Assembly (NCBI GenBank): GCA_020636005.1
Contig: JACJYR010000004.1
Location: forward strand, 558,001 to 622,000
Reading direction: 5' to 3'
DNA: 64,000 nt
Source of the DNA: Lewinellaceae bacterium
GTDB lineage: Bacteria; Bacteroidota; Bacteroidia; Chitinophagales; Saprospiraceae
Part shown: one piece after another, positions 1 to 9,088 of the stretch
Position numbering within the stretch: the stretch's first letter is position 1
Layout of the letters: each line of letters opens with the position of its first letter
Program-made: the position numbers and the translations under genes
Notes under the pieces: generated by a model
What the model saw: the letters and a program-made list of their open reading frames with translations, nothing else
Told to the model about the DNA's origin: nothing
Database searches by the model: none

Positions 1-497
1 GCGACAATTCCACCGACCTGTTTGGCGCCGTGATCAAATCTACCAATGAGGCCACTGCCGTCCTGGCCTCCTTCCAGGATCAAAATATCATCGCTGCCGC
101 CTCTGTGGTCATTTTCACGGATGGCCGTGACCGGGCCGGGCGTTACCTGCGCCAGGATGCCTACAATGCAGTTGCAACGGCCAATTCGGATATCAGCTTT
201 TTCACCATCGGCGTAGGCTCTGAGATCAATGCCGTTGACCTCAAGGCCATTGGCAAAAACGATTACCAACTCGCCACTTCCGTATCGCAACTCTCCACCG
301 TTTTCAAAAATATTGCCCTGCAGGTAGGGGCCGAAGCCAACAGCTACTACTTCTTCGAGTATTGCAGCCCTATCAGGAGTGGCAAGGAAAATGGCCTGAT
401 CATCGAGGCTGGCTACCGATCTTCCACCGGAGACAAGGTCGGCTTTATTCAAGCAACCTTCGATGCCAGTACGTTCACCGGCGGGTGCCAGTTGTAA
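1..497 (+). CDS. VWA-domain protein, C-terminal part (5' end outside window)
   Basis: The reading frame is open from the window edge (in frame from base 3), so this is the C-terminal part of a longer protein; an internal GTG at base 30 is not a credible start. The visible 160 or so residues read like the second half of a von Willebrand factor A domain: an alternating beta/alpha pattern with the strand VVIFTDGRD, then a strand ISFFTIGVGSE followed by a helix, and a segment about a lone lysine and tyrosine (KNDYQLATSVSQLSTVF) typical of the last VWA helices. The MIDAS DxSxS motif would lie upstream of the window. The last 50 residues, with two cysteines, form a short extension after the VWA fold. 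VWA domains bind protein or metal ligands; the ligand here is unknown. A strong terminator follows 25 bp after the stop. Confidence 0.6.
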   Translation, partial: DNSTDLFGAVIKSTNEATAVLASFQDQNIIAAASVVIFTDGRDRAGRYLRQDAYNAVATANSDISFFTIGVGSEINAVDLKAIGKNDYQLATSVSQLSTVFKNIALQVGAEANSYYFFEYCSPIRSGKENGLIIEAGYRSSTGDKVGFIQATFDASTFTGGCQL

Positions 498-521
498 GTT
501 TTTTTTAAACAGGCGCACGAT

Positions 522-558
522 AAAAAAGTGGCACTTCCAGCAGGAGTGCCACTTTTTT
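522..558 (+). terminator. Rho-independent terminator after VWA gene
   Basis: Perfect 8-bp stem GTGGCACT/AGTGCCAC with a 9-nt loop, flanked by six A on the left and six T on the right. The flanking A and T runs extend the stem and make it potentially bidirectional. It lies 25 bp after the stop of the VWA gene. Confidence 0.85.
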
Positions 559-746
559 ATTTTCTGAAATTGCCGATTGCCAAAAAATGCACTTCAATAA
601 TTCAAAGTTGTTTGGCTACCTTGCCCACCCTATCTGTCATCGAAAAGAGTTGGTTCATTTAACTGTGTCAATTTAACATGGGACTGATAGCCAGACTGGT
701 TTTTCAAACCCAGTTCCCTGAATCCTAACAACGAAAACGAACAACC

Positions 747-1949
747 ATGAAATCTTCAATCCGTATCCAGCTATCCGTCATGATGTTCCTCGAATTTTTT
801 ATCTGGGGGGCGTGGTTCGTGACGATGGGGACTTTCCTTGCCAACAACCTGAAAGCCTCCGGCGCAGAAATAGGCCTGGCCTACGGTACCCAATCATGGG
901 GGGCCATTATCGCCCCGTTTATCATCGGCCTCATTGCCGACCGTTTTTTCAATGCTGAAAAAATATTGGGCATTTTGCACTTGATAGGGGCAGGTTTGAT
1001 GTGGTACCTTTCCACTGCACCTGATTTCAGCCAGTTCTTCCCCATTCTTTTGGTCTATATGATCCTTTACATGCCTACACTTGCCCTGGTGAACTCCATC
1101 TCATTCCGCCAAATGGCCAACCCGGAAAAGGAGTTCCCTGCTGTCCGGGTATTGGGCACCATTGGTTGGATCGTCGCCGGGTTGATTATTGGGTGGTTGG
1201 CATGGGAGCAGTCAGGCTCCTTGCATTTGACCTTCAAAATGACGGCAATTGCTGCGGCCCTTTTAGGCATTATGAGTTTTACATTGCCAAAAACACCCCC
1301 TCCAAAAGCAGGTATGAACGTGACCATCAGCGACATTCTCGGCCTGGATGCATTGGCCATGCTGAAAAATAAGAACTTCCTTATTTTCTTCCTCGCATCA
1401 GTGGCTGTCTGCATTCCCCTGGCATTTTATTACAGCTTCGCCAATGTCTTTTTGAATGAAATAAAAGTAAACGCTGCGGCCAGTATCATGTCCACAGGCC
1501 AAATGTCGGAGGTGGCTTTCATGCTCATTATGCCGTACATGTTTGTGCGGTTGGGCGTCAAAAAAATGCTCCTTATTGGCATGGCAGCCTGGGTATTACG
1601 CTATGTGCTTTTCGCTACAGGCGATGCCGGGGCAGGTTATTGGATGCTCATTTTGGGTATCCTTCTCCACGGCGTTTGCTATGATTTCTTTTTTGTCACC
1701 GGCCAAATTTACACGGACAACCTCGCTGGTGAAAAGTTCAAAAGTGCTGCACAGGGCCTCATTACCCTTGCGACTTATGGTGTAGGAATGCTCATCGGTT
1801 TTTATATATCCGGCCTCGTTGCCGATGCCAATGTAACCGGCGACAACCTCCACAACTGGAACGGCATCTGGCTGGTACCAGCGGGCATAGCTGGCGCCGT
1901 GCTCCTACTCTTCGCCTTAATGTTCGGGGACAACAAAAAATCAGCATAG
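747..1949 (+). CDS. MFS nucleoside:H+ symporter, NupG family
   Basis: Predicted inner-membrane transporter of 400 residues, close to the usual length of the NupG/XapB nucleoside:proton symporter family (about 418). The N-terminus MMFLEFFIWGAWFVTMGTFL is the recognisable first helix of this family, followed by AEIGLAYGTQSWGAIIAPFIIGLIADRFF, the helix 2-3 loop with the Asp-Arg of the MFS signature. About twelve hydrophobic segments are visible, with a proline-rich central loop (PKTPPPKAG, near residue 190) between the two six-helix halves. It would import nucleosides; the exact substrate cannot be read from sequence. It stands alone, with a terminator before and after it. No Shine-Dalgarno sequence precedes the ATG. 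Confidence 0.85.
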   Translation: MKSSIRIQLSVMMFLEFFIWGAWFVTMGTFLANNLKASGAEIGLAYGTQSWGAIIAPFIIGLIADRFFNAEKILGILHLIGAGLMWYLSTAPDFSQFFPILLVYMILYMPTLALVNSISFRQMANPEKEFPAVRVLGTIGWIVAGLIIGWLAWEQSGSLHLTFKMTAIAAALLGIMSFTLPKTPPPKAGMNVTISDILGLDALAMLKNKNFLIFFLASVAVCIPLAFYYSFANVFLNEIKVNAAASIMSTGQMSEVAFMLIMPYMFVRLGVKKMLLIGMAAWVLRYVLFATGDAGAGYWMLILGILLHGVCYDFFFVTGQIYTDNLAGEKFKSAAQGLITLATYGVGMLIGFYISGLVADANVTGDNLHNWNGIWLVPAGIAGAVLLLFALMFGDNKKSA

Positions 1950-1975
1950 GCTGAGTTGATACTTGAAACCAATAT

Positions 1976-2014
1976 CCCGGGGCGAAAACCATTGCCCCGG
2001 GTATTTTTATTTTT
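1976..2014 (+). terminator. Rho-independent terminator of the nucleoside transporter gene
   Basis: Stem CCCGGGGC/GCCCCGGG with a 10-nt loop followed by TATTTTTATTTTT, 26 bp after the transporter stop codon. Confidence 0.85.
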
Positions 2015-2162
2015 GGTTCTTATCAAATACAGTGAAATCGAACGGAAGGGCGTTGCCAGTGAACTTATATTTTAAGGCCATTCCCGGTGCCAGGGCTACG
2101 TCCCTGCTTCCACAGAATTTGCCAAAGAACCTTACTTTTAAAAACACAAACACTGCCTTTTC

Positions 2163-3338
2163 ATGAAAAAAGTCATCCTGAAACCCCGAAAAGAAGTGGC
2201 CATCCAAAGGTTTCACCCGTGGGTATTTTCCGGCGCCATCAAAAGTATGGATGGGGCGATGGAAGACGGCGATACTGTGGAAGTGTTCAGCGCCAATGGA
2301 GACTACCTGGCCACGGGCCATTTTCAGTATGGCAGCATTTCCGTCCGCATTTTTTCTTTTGAAAAAACGATGGCGGGCCAGGACTTTTGGAACAGCCGCC
2401 TGCAAAACGCCCTCGGATACAGGCGGCTGTTGGGCCTGGTGGGCAGCAAGGATACAACCTGTTACCGCCTCGTCCATGCCGAAGGCGACAACCTGCCAGG
2501 ACTTATCATTGACATATATGGGAATACAGCCGTGATGCAGTGCCACTCCATCGGGATGCACAGGGAAAGGGAAATCCTTGCAAAAGCATTGATGGAATTG
2601 GAGGATGCCGGCATTCAGGCTGTTTTTGACAAAAGCAGGGAGACGCTGCCAGAAAAATACGCAGCGACCATTGAGAACGGATACCTCGCCGGCACGTCAA
2701 GCCCGCAGTTCGTCCTGGAAAACGGCCATTCGTTCTTTGTGGATTGGGAAACTGGCCAGAAGACAGGGTTTTATTTAGACCAACGGGAAAACAGAAACCT
2801 GCTTGCAAAGTTTGCGCAGGGGAAAAGCGTCCTGAACGCTTTTGCCTACTCCGGCGGGTTCTCCGTGTACGCTGTGAGGGCTGGCGCAAACCTGGTGCAT
2901 TCCGTGGATTCTTCTCAAAAGGCCATCGCCTGGCTGGAAAAAAATGTGGAAGCAAACAATGGTGGCCCCGCACAGCACCAATCATTTGCGATGGATGTGG
3001 CCACCTATCTCAAGGATTGCCAGGTTTATGACGTCGTTGTCGTTGATCCGCCCGCCTTTGCCAAAAACCTCGACAAACGGCACAATGCCGTACAAGCTTA
3101 CAAGCGGCTGAATGTGGCTGCGCTGGGAAAAGTGGCGCCAGGCGGCGTATTGTTCACTTTTTCCTGCTCGCAGGTGGTGGACCGGAACCTGTTTTACAAT
3201 ACCATCGTGGCAGCAGCCATAGAGGCAGGAAGGCGGGTCAGGGTGATGCAGCACTTGTCGCAGCCACCGGATCACCCTGTCAGCCTCTTTCACCCGGAAG
3301 GAGCCTACCTGAAAGGCCTGGCCCTGCAGGTCGGATAG
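2163..3338 (+). CDS. rlmI: RlmI-type 23S rRNA (cytosine-C5) methyltransferase
   Basis: SAM-dependent rRNA methyltransferase of 391 residues, nearly the length of E. coli RlmI (396). Residues 1-80 form a PUA RNA-binding domain (start MKKVILKPRKEVAIQRFHPW, with WVFSGAI). The Rossmann methyltransferase follows: VLNAFAYSGGFSVYAVRAGA is the SAM-binding motif I, VVVDPPAFAKN (near residue 294) is motif IV, and FTFSCSQVV (near residue 332) carries the catalytic cysteine of motif VI. E. coli RlmI makes m5C1962 in 23S rRNA; the same target is inferred here, but family members of this class are hard to tell apart by reading. The gene converges on the outer-membrane protein gene with only 3 bp between stop codons. 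Confidence 0.85.
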   Translation: MKKVILKPRKEVAIQRFHPWVFSGAIKSMDGAMEDGDTVEVFSANGDYLATGHFQYGSISVRIFSFEKTMAGQDFWNSRLQNALGYRRLLGLVGSKDTTCYRLVHAEGDNLPGLIIDIYGNTAVMQCHSIGMHREREILAKALMELEDAGIQAVFDKSRETLPEKYAATIENGYLAGTSSPQFVLENGHSFFVDWETGQKTGFYLDQRENRNLLAKFAQGKSVLNAFAYSGGFSVYAVRAGANLVHSVDSSQKAIAWLEKNVEANNGGPAQHQSFAMDVATYLKDCQVYDVVVVDPPAFAKNLDKRHNAVQAYKRLNVAALGKVAPGGVLFTFSCSQVVDRNLFYNTIVAAAIEAGRRVRVMQHLSQPPDHPVSLFHPEGAYLKGLALQVG

Positions 3339-3341
3339 ATT

Positions 3342-3995
3342 TTACAAGAAGAAAGTAAAGCCGACATTCACCCCAAAAGTGCCGATGATCTGGCGCTCGT
3401 TGTTGGGGTTGTTGTCTTTGTCTTTCGACGTGAAGCGCTCATAGTGGAGCAGCGCATCGAACGAAACATTTTCGCCCAGGAAAATGGCGACCCCTGCCCC
3501 GCCGCCCAGTTTGACGAGGGATGTTTTGTTATCAAAGCTACCGAATTTGGCCCTGCTGGTGCCAAAGGCCGGGTTTACCTCAAAAAAGGGTTTCACCTTG
3601 GCAAGCGGCAAGTAGTAGCGGATGAAAGGCCCCGCCAGAAGGATGGTCTGCGTGACGTTCTGACTGCTGCCGTCGGGTTTGGTGGATTGGTACAACAGGT
3701 TCAACCCCACACCGCCTACCAGGCCATCGGCCAGAAAGCGGCCGAAACTGGGCGATACGGAAATCGTCACCCCAGTTTCCTTTTGCTCATCCGCATTGGG
3801 GTTGTCGCTTTTGGTTTTTAATGTGGAATAGTTCAAGCCGCCGCTGTTGGAGGGGTTGATAATGAGGGCGTTCAAACCACCGCCCAGGGCAACCGTTGAC
3901 CCAAGCAGTACATCGCCCTTTGAGGTTTGGGCCAAAGCTGCCTGGAACATTCCTGCAACAAAAAGAAGGGTAATAGCTGGGTTTTTCATGATCAT
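3342..3995 (-). CDS. Outer-membrane beta-barrel protein
   Basis: 217-residue exported protein. A signal peptide is clear (MKNPAITLLFVAGMFQAALA, cleavage before QTSKGDVLLG); the ATG six bases inside the longest frame gives a cleaner signal start. The rest is alternating short strands with glycines and aromatic residues, with the phrases VSPSFGRFLADGLVGGVGLNL, AGPFIRYYLPLAKVKPFFEVNP and a C-terminal strand GTFGVNVGFTFFL ending in Phe-Phe-Leu, the usual last strand of a small beta-barrel of the OmpA/OprF N-terminal or outer-membrane protein beta-barrel type. Function unknown. The upstream region carries an 8-bp inverted repeat (4022-4043). Confidence 0.75.
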   Translation of the reverse strand: MIMKNPAITLLFVAGMFQAALAQTSKGDVLLGSTVALGGGLNALIINPSNSGGLNYSTLKTKSDNPNADEQKETGVTISVSPSFGRFLADGLVGGVGLNLLYQSTKPDGSSQNVTQTILLAGPFIRYYLPLAKVKPFFEVNPAFGTSRAKFGSFDNKTSLVKLGGGAGVAIFLGENVSFDALLHYERFTSKDKDNNPNNERQIIGTFGVNVGFTFFL

Positions 3996-4021
3996 GATTT
4001 TTAAAGTTTAGGTGAACATAC

Positions 4022-4043
4022 GTGTTAAAGCGACATTTAACAC
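4022..4043. repeat. Inverted repeat upstream of outer-membrane protein gene
   Basis: Perfect 8-bp arms GTGTTAAA and TTTAACAC with a 6-base spacer, 27 bp before the outer-membrane barrel ATG (minus strand). It could be an operator or a 5' leader hairpin; nothing more can be said from one copy. Confidence 0.4.
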
Positions 4044-4228
4044 ATCATTGAATATGTCTTAAACAAGAATGGTTTACATCTTCGGCAGTCCACTGCACTG
4101 AAAAGGCGACAGAATTGCCTGAAAAGAGCAATGAATCCTTCGGCCAATAAGACAATCATGTACATCTATCTTCAAAAGTTAACGCCGCTGCTGTGCTGGG
4201 CGTCCTCTCATGTTTGGGGTTTCCAGTA

Positions 4229-4255
4229 TCCCTCCCGAACCGGCTTCGGGAGGGA
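4229..4255. repeat. Perfect 11-bp inverted repeat downstream of hydrolase gene
   Basis: Arms TCCCTCCCGAA (4229-4239) and TTCGGGAGGGA (4245-4255) with loop CCGGC. It lies 3' of the minus-strand hydrolase gene, but the T-rich stretch follows only on the plus strand, so it is not a textbook terminator for that gene. Confidence 0.5.
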
Positions 4256-4316
4256 AGGTATTTTTTCTTCTTTAATTACAGGAGAGATTACGAAGCATCA
4301 GGCCCAAGAAAGCCAA

Positions 4317-5750
4317 TCAATTTTTCACCACCTTTTCCGTCCATGCTTGCCCATTGGCAACGATTTGCAAAAGATAGATCCCACTTTGCAGGCCCGACAA
4401 ATCGAGCTGGGCTTCTCCGTTCTCCGGGTTTTGGGAAAAACGGGTCTTGCCGCTCAAATCGGTGAGAAGCAGGCGGCTACTGGCCGGCAGGTTTTTCACC
4501 CATAAAAAGTCATTCGCAGGGTTGGGGCTAATGGTGTAGGGGCTTGCACCTTTTACCTGGCTGACTGCGGTAAGGTCTTCAATCACCTGGTAGTTCCCAA
4601 AAAAGGTAATGGCCTGTGCCGGGGCGAACAAAGCGCAAAGAGCATGGGTACCCTGCGCAAATGAGTTGATGGCCTGCACGTCAACTGCCCCTGCGGCTTG
4701 CATTTCGGCAGCGGCAAAGGTGCTGTTTTCAAAGGGCACCTGCTCGTCGGCCTGGCAGTAGTAAAGCCGGGTCGGTACCAGGTCCACCCAATTGTCGTAG
4801 GTATTGTTTTCTTTCAGGTGCAGGTTGACCGGGTGGTTTGGATTGCCCATGATAGCGGCCACATAGTCGTCGTTGAGCATTTTGATCGGAATGACTGCGC
4901 CTTCGTTTGCGTTGAGGAGGTTGATCAACTGGGCATCCATGTCGGCCAGGGAAAGCTGGTCGCTGGAAAACTGCGCCACGAGGTTTTGGTAAGGTGGTTT
5001 GAAAGCTTCCTGGATGCTGGCGTACATGTCGCCGTAAACATATTGGTAAGAAACAATGGTATTGATGAGGTAACCAGGCTTGGAATAAGCTTGGCCGGAA
5101 AAAATGAGATCCCGCATCACCTCACCGATGCTGTAAGGGCCGGACATCGGTGCCGCCGCCGTTACTTCAAACTCGCCGGTTTGTGCGAGCAGCCGGTGGA
5201 AGGCCATGGCCGAGTGGCCCCCTTGGGAGTAACCGGTAATAAAAAGCTGGTCGTTGATGGCAACATCATTTTCGGCTGAAAACTCCCTGGTGGCTTTCAG
5301 CAAGTCCAGCGATACCCATGCCTCGGAGGCTGCATGCACATAAGGATGGATGCCCGGATTGACACCCATGCCCAGGTAATCGGGCGCAAAGGCAACATAG
5401 CCTTTTCCCGAAAAAGCAATGGCAAAATCTGCATCGAAGCCAAGGTTGGAAGGCACATCGCTATCGGTTCCTGCTGTACCATGCTCATAACAAAGCAAAG
5501 GGTACCGCTTGGTCAGCACATCGGGGATGCAGACAAGGCCAGAAGCAATGGTCGTGTTGCTGTCCAAATCTTGGGTCTCATAGGTGACCCTGTAGAGTTT
5601 GACCCCATTCAGGAAGGTTTGGCCGAAAAACTGGGCATCCAATTCGCCCTTGGTGCGGCTGCCAATAAGCTCGCTGGTCAGCAACGCCTGAGAGAAAAGG
5701 ATTTGCGAAAGAAAAAGCAGGGAAATGGAAAGTGTAAAGAGTTTTTTCAC
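4317..5750 (-). CDS. Secreted alpha/beta hydrolase with T9SS sorting domain
   Basis: 477-residue secreted esterase/lipase-like enzyme. Signal peptide at residues 1-20 (MKKLFTLSISLLFLSQILFS). The core is an alpha/beta hydrolase: YPLLCYEHGTAG contains the oxyanion HG, LFITGYSQGGHSAM (near residue 174) is the nucleophile elbow GxSxG, YYCQADEQVPFENS carries the probable catalytic Asp, and QGTHALC the His. The fold and the long lid resemble secretory lipases and prolyl-oligopeptidase-like hydrolases. The last 80 residues (SPNPANDFLWVKNLP to WTEKVVKN) are a T9SS type A sorting domain, so the product is expected on the cell surface or outside. Substrate unknown. Confidence 0.8.
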   Translation of the reverse strand: MKKLFTLSISLLFLSQILFSQALLTSELIGSRTKGELDAQFFGQTFLNGVKLYRVTYETQDLDSNTTIASGLVCIPDVLTKRYPLLCYEHGTAGTDSDVPSNLGFDADFAIAFSGKGYVAFAPDYLGMGVNPGIHPYVHAASEAWVSLDLLKATREFSAENDVAINDQLFITGYSQGGHSAMAFHRLLAQTGEFEVTAAAPMSGPYSIGEVMRDLIFSGQAYSKPGYLINTIVSYQYVYGDMYASIQEAFKPPYQNLVAQFSSDQLSLADMDAQLINLLNANEGAVIPIKMLNDDYVAAIMGNPNHPVNLHLKENNTYDNWVDLVPTRLYYCQADEQVPFENSTFAAAEMQAAGAVDVQAINSFAQGTHALCALFAPAQAITFFGNYQVIEDLTAVSQVKGASPYTISPNPANDFLWVKNLPASSRLLLTDLSGKTRFSQNPENGEAQLDLSGLQSGIYLLQIVANGQAWTEKVVKN

Positions 5751-5946
5751 AAGTTAAATTTTTATTTGAATTCATCGTTTCGCAGTTGCATTGTTCCATT
5801 GAAAGGGCAACATTGAAATAAAACAGCAATGTAGCCATGAAACCCTGAAGCCGTGAAACAAGGAAGCAATAATAACAATAGTTCAAGTTTGGTTTTAACG
5901 TTTCAAAGACAAATCTTCGCCCGTCTGTTTACCAAATCTTATTTCT

Positions 5947-6990
5947 ATGAAATTTTCGACCTGTTTCCTTACAATTGTAGCCATCGCCATTTGCCAGTCG
6001 TCCTGCCAGGTGCTGCGCAAAAACCCACAGGCAGCGGGTGAGGTGCGGGTTGGTTTTTACAATGTTGAAAACCTGTTCGACACCGAAGACGATCCTGCTG
6101 TTAATGACGACGAATTCACGCCTGGAGGCAAGCTGCAATGGACGGAGGAGCGCTACAAGAAGAAATTGGAACAGTTGGCCAAAGTAGTGGACGGCATGGC
6201 CTACCCCGCCCTCTTCGGCATGGCGGAAGTAGAAAATGCCAAAGTGCTGGAGGATTTTTGTGAAAAAACGAGCCTGTCGAAACACCGCTACCAATTCGTG
6301 CATTTCGATTCGCCCGATGAGCGGGGCATTGACGTGGCACTGCTTTACCAAAAAGAACTTTTCACGGTTATAGGGGCCGATACTATCGCCATCCATTTCC
6401 CCAAAGAAGTGGCTGGTGAAGACCCCAACCCCGCCACCCGTGACGTGTTGGTGGTGAAAGGTGTTTTGGGCAAAAAAGACACCCTGAACGTGCTGGTGGT
6501 ACATGCCCCTTCCCGTTATGGCGGCGAGGAACAAACACAGCCTGAACGCATTTATGTTGCCCAACAGATAAAACAAAAAACAGTGGAAATTTTCCGCCAA
6601 AACCCCAACGCCAATATCCTCATCATGGGCGACTTCAACGACGAGCCGGACAATAAATCCATCGCCGAGACCCTGGCCGCCAAACCTATTCCGCTTGGCA
6701 CCCCAATGGCAAACACCCTGTTCAATTGCTTTTTGGAACTGGACGCCATCGGCGAGGGCACCTACAACTACCGGGGCAACTGGAACATGCTTGACCAAAT
6801 TATCATTTCCACCCATCTGCTTGCCGCCAAAAACAGCCTCCACTTTTCAAAAGCCAGCATTTTCCGGCAGGAATGGATGATGTACAACGACGACAGAAAC
6901 GGCCCCCGGCCCAACCGCACGTATGGCGGCGACCGCTACTTTGGCGGGTTCAGCGATCATTTGCCGGTGATGGTGGTGCTGGAATGGTGA
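5947..6990 (+). CDS. Endonuclease/exonuclease/phosphatase-family lipoprotein
   Basis: 347 residues. N-terminus MKFSTCFLTIVAIAICQSSC ends in a cysteine at a plausible lipobox, so it is probably a lipoprotein facing the periplasm or the outer membrane. The EEP (DNase I-like) fold is seen in order: VGFYNVENLFDTEDDP (metal-binding Asn and Glu), FGMAEVEN (catalytic Glu), VVHAPSRYGG (His), ILIMGDFNDEPDN (Asp and Asn of the DxN motif), and GGFSDHLPVMVVL (SDH-P, final catalytic His). These residues indicate a metal-dependent phosphodiesterase; whether it cuts nucleic acid, lipid or inositol phosphate is not decidable. It converges on the cyclase gene, with a palindrome between them. Confidence 0.8.
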   Translation: MKFSTCFLTIVAIAICQSSCQVLRKNPQAAGEVRVGFYNVENLFDTEDDPAVNDDEFTPGGKLQWTEERYKKKLEQLAKVVDGMAYPALFGMAEVENAKVLEDFCEKTSLSKHRYQFVHFDSPDERGIDVALLYQKELFTVIGADTIAIHFPKEVAGEDPNPATRDVLVVKGVLGKKDTLNVLVVHAPSRYGGEEQTQPERIYVAQQIKQKTVEIFRQNPNANILIMGDFNDEPDNKSIAETLAAKPIPLGTPMANTLFNCFLELDAIGEGTYNYRGNWNMLDQIIISTHLLAAKNSLHFSKASIFRQEWMMYNDDRNGPRPNRTYGGDRYFGGFSDHLPVMVVLEW

Positions 6991-7052
6991 ATGGTGAATG
7001 ATTTGAATAACAGGTTAAATTAATTGCCACCTCTTCCGTTTTTTGGAAAACT

Positions 7053-7086
7053 AAATCATAGTGATTTTCAAAATCACCATGATTTA
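7053..7086. terminator. Palindrome between convergent genes, probable bidirectional terminator
   Basis: Arms of 16 bp (AAATCATAGTGATTTT and AAAATCACCATGATTT) around a single C, with one mismatched pair. It sits between two convergent genes, suiting a two-way terminator. The right arm shares AAATCACCATGATTT with the palindrome at 15096-15129. Confidence 0.6.
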
Positions 7087-7156
7087 ACATCCTGAAAATC
7101 AACGAATTTAATTAACAAACCCGTTAATCGTATGAATAATAATGGTGAATCCCGGA

Positions 7157-9088
7157 TCATATACTGCTTTCCACATAATACATATTGATATGGCCCCGAT
7201 TTTTAACCTCCACATTGCCACGGTGGGTAAAAATGAATTTATCCTTTACATATTGATAGGTAAATTCTGACACATTAACTTTCCCGGCTTCACAGGCCGT
7301 CTCCATCCGGGAGGCAACGTTTACCGTATCGCCCCACACATCGTATTGAAATTTGGTGGTGCCGACAACCCCGGCGATCACAGGGCCTGTATTGATGCCG
7401 ACCCGCACCTCGAATTGATGTACATAATCGGGTTTATTACTTCTTAAATCATCCACGAATTTTACAATATCGAGGCCCGCCAATATGGCATCCACCGGAT
7501 TGGTTTCATTGGGCATGGGAAGGCCGCCGACGCACATATAAGAGTCGCCGATGGTCTTTATTTTTTCCATGTTATATTTTTGGAAAATAGCATCAAATGC
7601 TTTGAAATAATAATCAATACTTTTCACCAATTCTTCGGGGGGGATATTTTCAACGTGCTTTGTAAAGGCCACGAAATCTGTAAACAAGACTGTTGTAAAG
7701 TCATATTTTTTTGCTTTTACGGCCCCATATTTTTTCAATTCTTCCGCTGTTTCTTCCGGCAGGATATTGAGCAATAATTTGTCGGATTTATTCCTTTCTG
7801 CTGAAATGATCTTGTTGGTCTTATTGGCAAATTGGTATTGATATGTAACGCCGCCAATCGTGACTATTAAGAATACAGCAGCGGCGAGCAGGAAATTCCG
7901 CAGCGTTTTTTGTTGCTGTATCTGCGCCGCTTTGGTTTCGTTTTCCTGGTTGAGCAGTTTTATCTGGGTTTCCTTTTTTTCAATGTCAAACTGAAATTGC
8001 AACCCCGTCAGTTTTTGATAATTTTCCTCGCTGTACAATGAATCCTTGGTAATGCCGAAAAGCTGTTGGTATTGCAAAGCATTTCGGAAATCGGACAGGG
8101 CGGAGTAGCACTTGGCCAGGTTTTCATAGGTATCTTTCAACAGGGTTTTGGAGCCTATCTCTTCCCCCAAATCTTTGGCTTTCAAATAATTATCCAGCGC
8201 CGACTTAAAGTTGTCCTGGGCAAAATAGGTGTCGCCGATGGCGTTGAGTGCGATGGACATTTCATATTTGTCGTCCTTTGCCCTGGCTTTTTCAAAGGCT
8301 TGTAGCTGATATTCCAAAGCCTCTGCATACCTGCCCCGCATCCGGTACGATTTCCCGATATTGGTATAGACAAACGATTCGTTTCCACCCGTTTTTTTCA
8401 AAGCCTCCAATGCCTTTTCAAAAAATCGCAAGGCAGCGGGGTGGTCGCCCCGTTCCAGGTATATTTCACCCAAATTAACCGAAGAAACGCCGATAGCATC
8501 GAGGTTTTCAGCGGCTTCGCTCATTTCAAGCGCCCGCAGATAATACTCCTCAGCCTTGTCGTAGGTGGCTTTTTTGTTGAAATAAACCGCCCCGATGTTG
8601 GTCAGCGCCGTGGCGATGCGCAACTTGTTGCCCGTCTCTTCCGACACCCGCAAAGACTCCAGGTAGTATTCCAGGGCTTTGGGATCGTCCCCCTGGTTAA
8701 AATAAACTGCCCCGATATTGCTCAGCAAATTGCCTATCCCAACTTTATCGTTGATGGCCCGATAAGCGTCCAATGACTGCTCCCAAAAATTCAAGACACT
8801 GAGGTAATCCCCCTTGACATAATGCGCCAGCCCGATGTTTTTCAGGGCCAGGGCCTTTCCCGACAGATAGTCCGTTTTTTCAGCCAGATCGCTGGCCTGG
8901 CCGGCATAGGAGATGGCGGAATCCGGCGCCGACCTCCAAAGCTGGGAACTGATGTCCAGCAGTGTTTTGACCTTGTTGGTATCCGCTGCCTGGGTTTTGA
9001 GCACCGTTTTCAGGCTGTCGAGCGTGTTGGCAGCAACGTGGGCGGCACTCAAAAACAGGGTGAAAAGGGCGATGAATATTGTTTTCAT
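7157..9088 (-). CDS. TPR-containing class III adenylate cyclase
   Basis: 643-residue membrane protein. A signal peptide (MKTIFIALFTLFLSAAHVAA) is followed by about seven to eight tetratricopeptide repeats (residues 70-345; repeated phrases such as NIGAVYFNQGDDPKALEYYLESL), a coiled-coil stretch (KKETQIKLLNQENETKAAQI), one transmembrane helix (LRNFLLAAAVFLIVTIGGVTYQY, near 400-420) and a C-terminal class III cyclase catalytic domain. The catalytic domain has the first metal Asp in VLFTDFVAFTKH, the second in KTIGDSYMCVGG, the substrate-binding Lys of KTIGD and Asp of QYDVWGDTVNVASRM (the pair that specifies ATP over GTP), and the transition-state Asn and Arg in VNVASRM. All are intact, so it should make cAMP. 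The TPRs lie outside the cytoplasm if the topology is as read, suggesting a sensor. Isolated gene. Confidence 0.85.
   Translation of the reverse strand: MKTIFIALFTLFLSAAHVAANTLDSLKTVLKTQAADTNKVKTLLDISSQLWRSAPDSAISYAGQASDLAEKTDYLSGKALALKNIGLAHYVKGDYLSVLNFWEQSLDAYRAINDKVGIGNLLSNIGAVYFNQGDDPKALEYYLESLRVSEETGNKLRIATALTNIGAVYFNKKATYDKAEEYYLRALEMSEAAENLDAIGVSSVNLGEIYLERGDHPAALRFFEKALEALKKTGGNESFVYTNIGKSYRMRGRYAEALEYQLQAFEKARAKDDKYEMSIALNAIGDTYFAQDNFKSALDNYLKAKDLGEEIGSKTLLKDTYENLAKCYSALSDFRNALQYQQLFGITKDSLYSEENYQKLTGLQFQFDIEKKETQIKLLNQENETKAAQIQQQKTLRNFLLAAAVFLIVTIGGVTYQYQFANKTNKIISAERNKSDKLLLNILPEETAEELKKYGAVKAKKYDFTTVLFTDFVAFTKHVENIPPEELVKSIDYYFKAFDAIFQKYNMEKIKTIGDSYMCVGGLPMPNETNPVDAILAGLDIVKFVDDLRSNKPDYVHQFEVRVGINTGPVIAGVVGTTKFQYDVWGDTVNVASRMETACEAGKVNVSEFTYQYVKDKFIFTHRGNVEVKNRGHINMYYVESSI

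Larger units (their letters stand above)
3996..4316. other. Intergenic region with two inverted repeats
   Basis: This 321-bp gap holds no credible gene. It contains the inverted repeat GTGTTAAA/TTTAACAC at 4022-4043, upstream of the outer-membrane protein, and the perfect 11-bp palindrome at 4229-4255. The remainder looks like ordinary AT-rich spacer. Confidence 0.6.

Noticed and set aside
30..32. GTG at base 30 as the start of the first gene
   Set aside because: The frame is open up to the window edge and the visible part begins in the middle of a VWA fold, so the true start is outside.
5929..6843. 304-codon minus-strand open frame
   Set aside because: Lies fully opposite the EEP-family gene, which has all its catalytic motifs.
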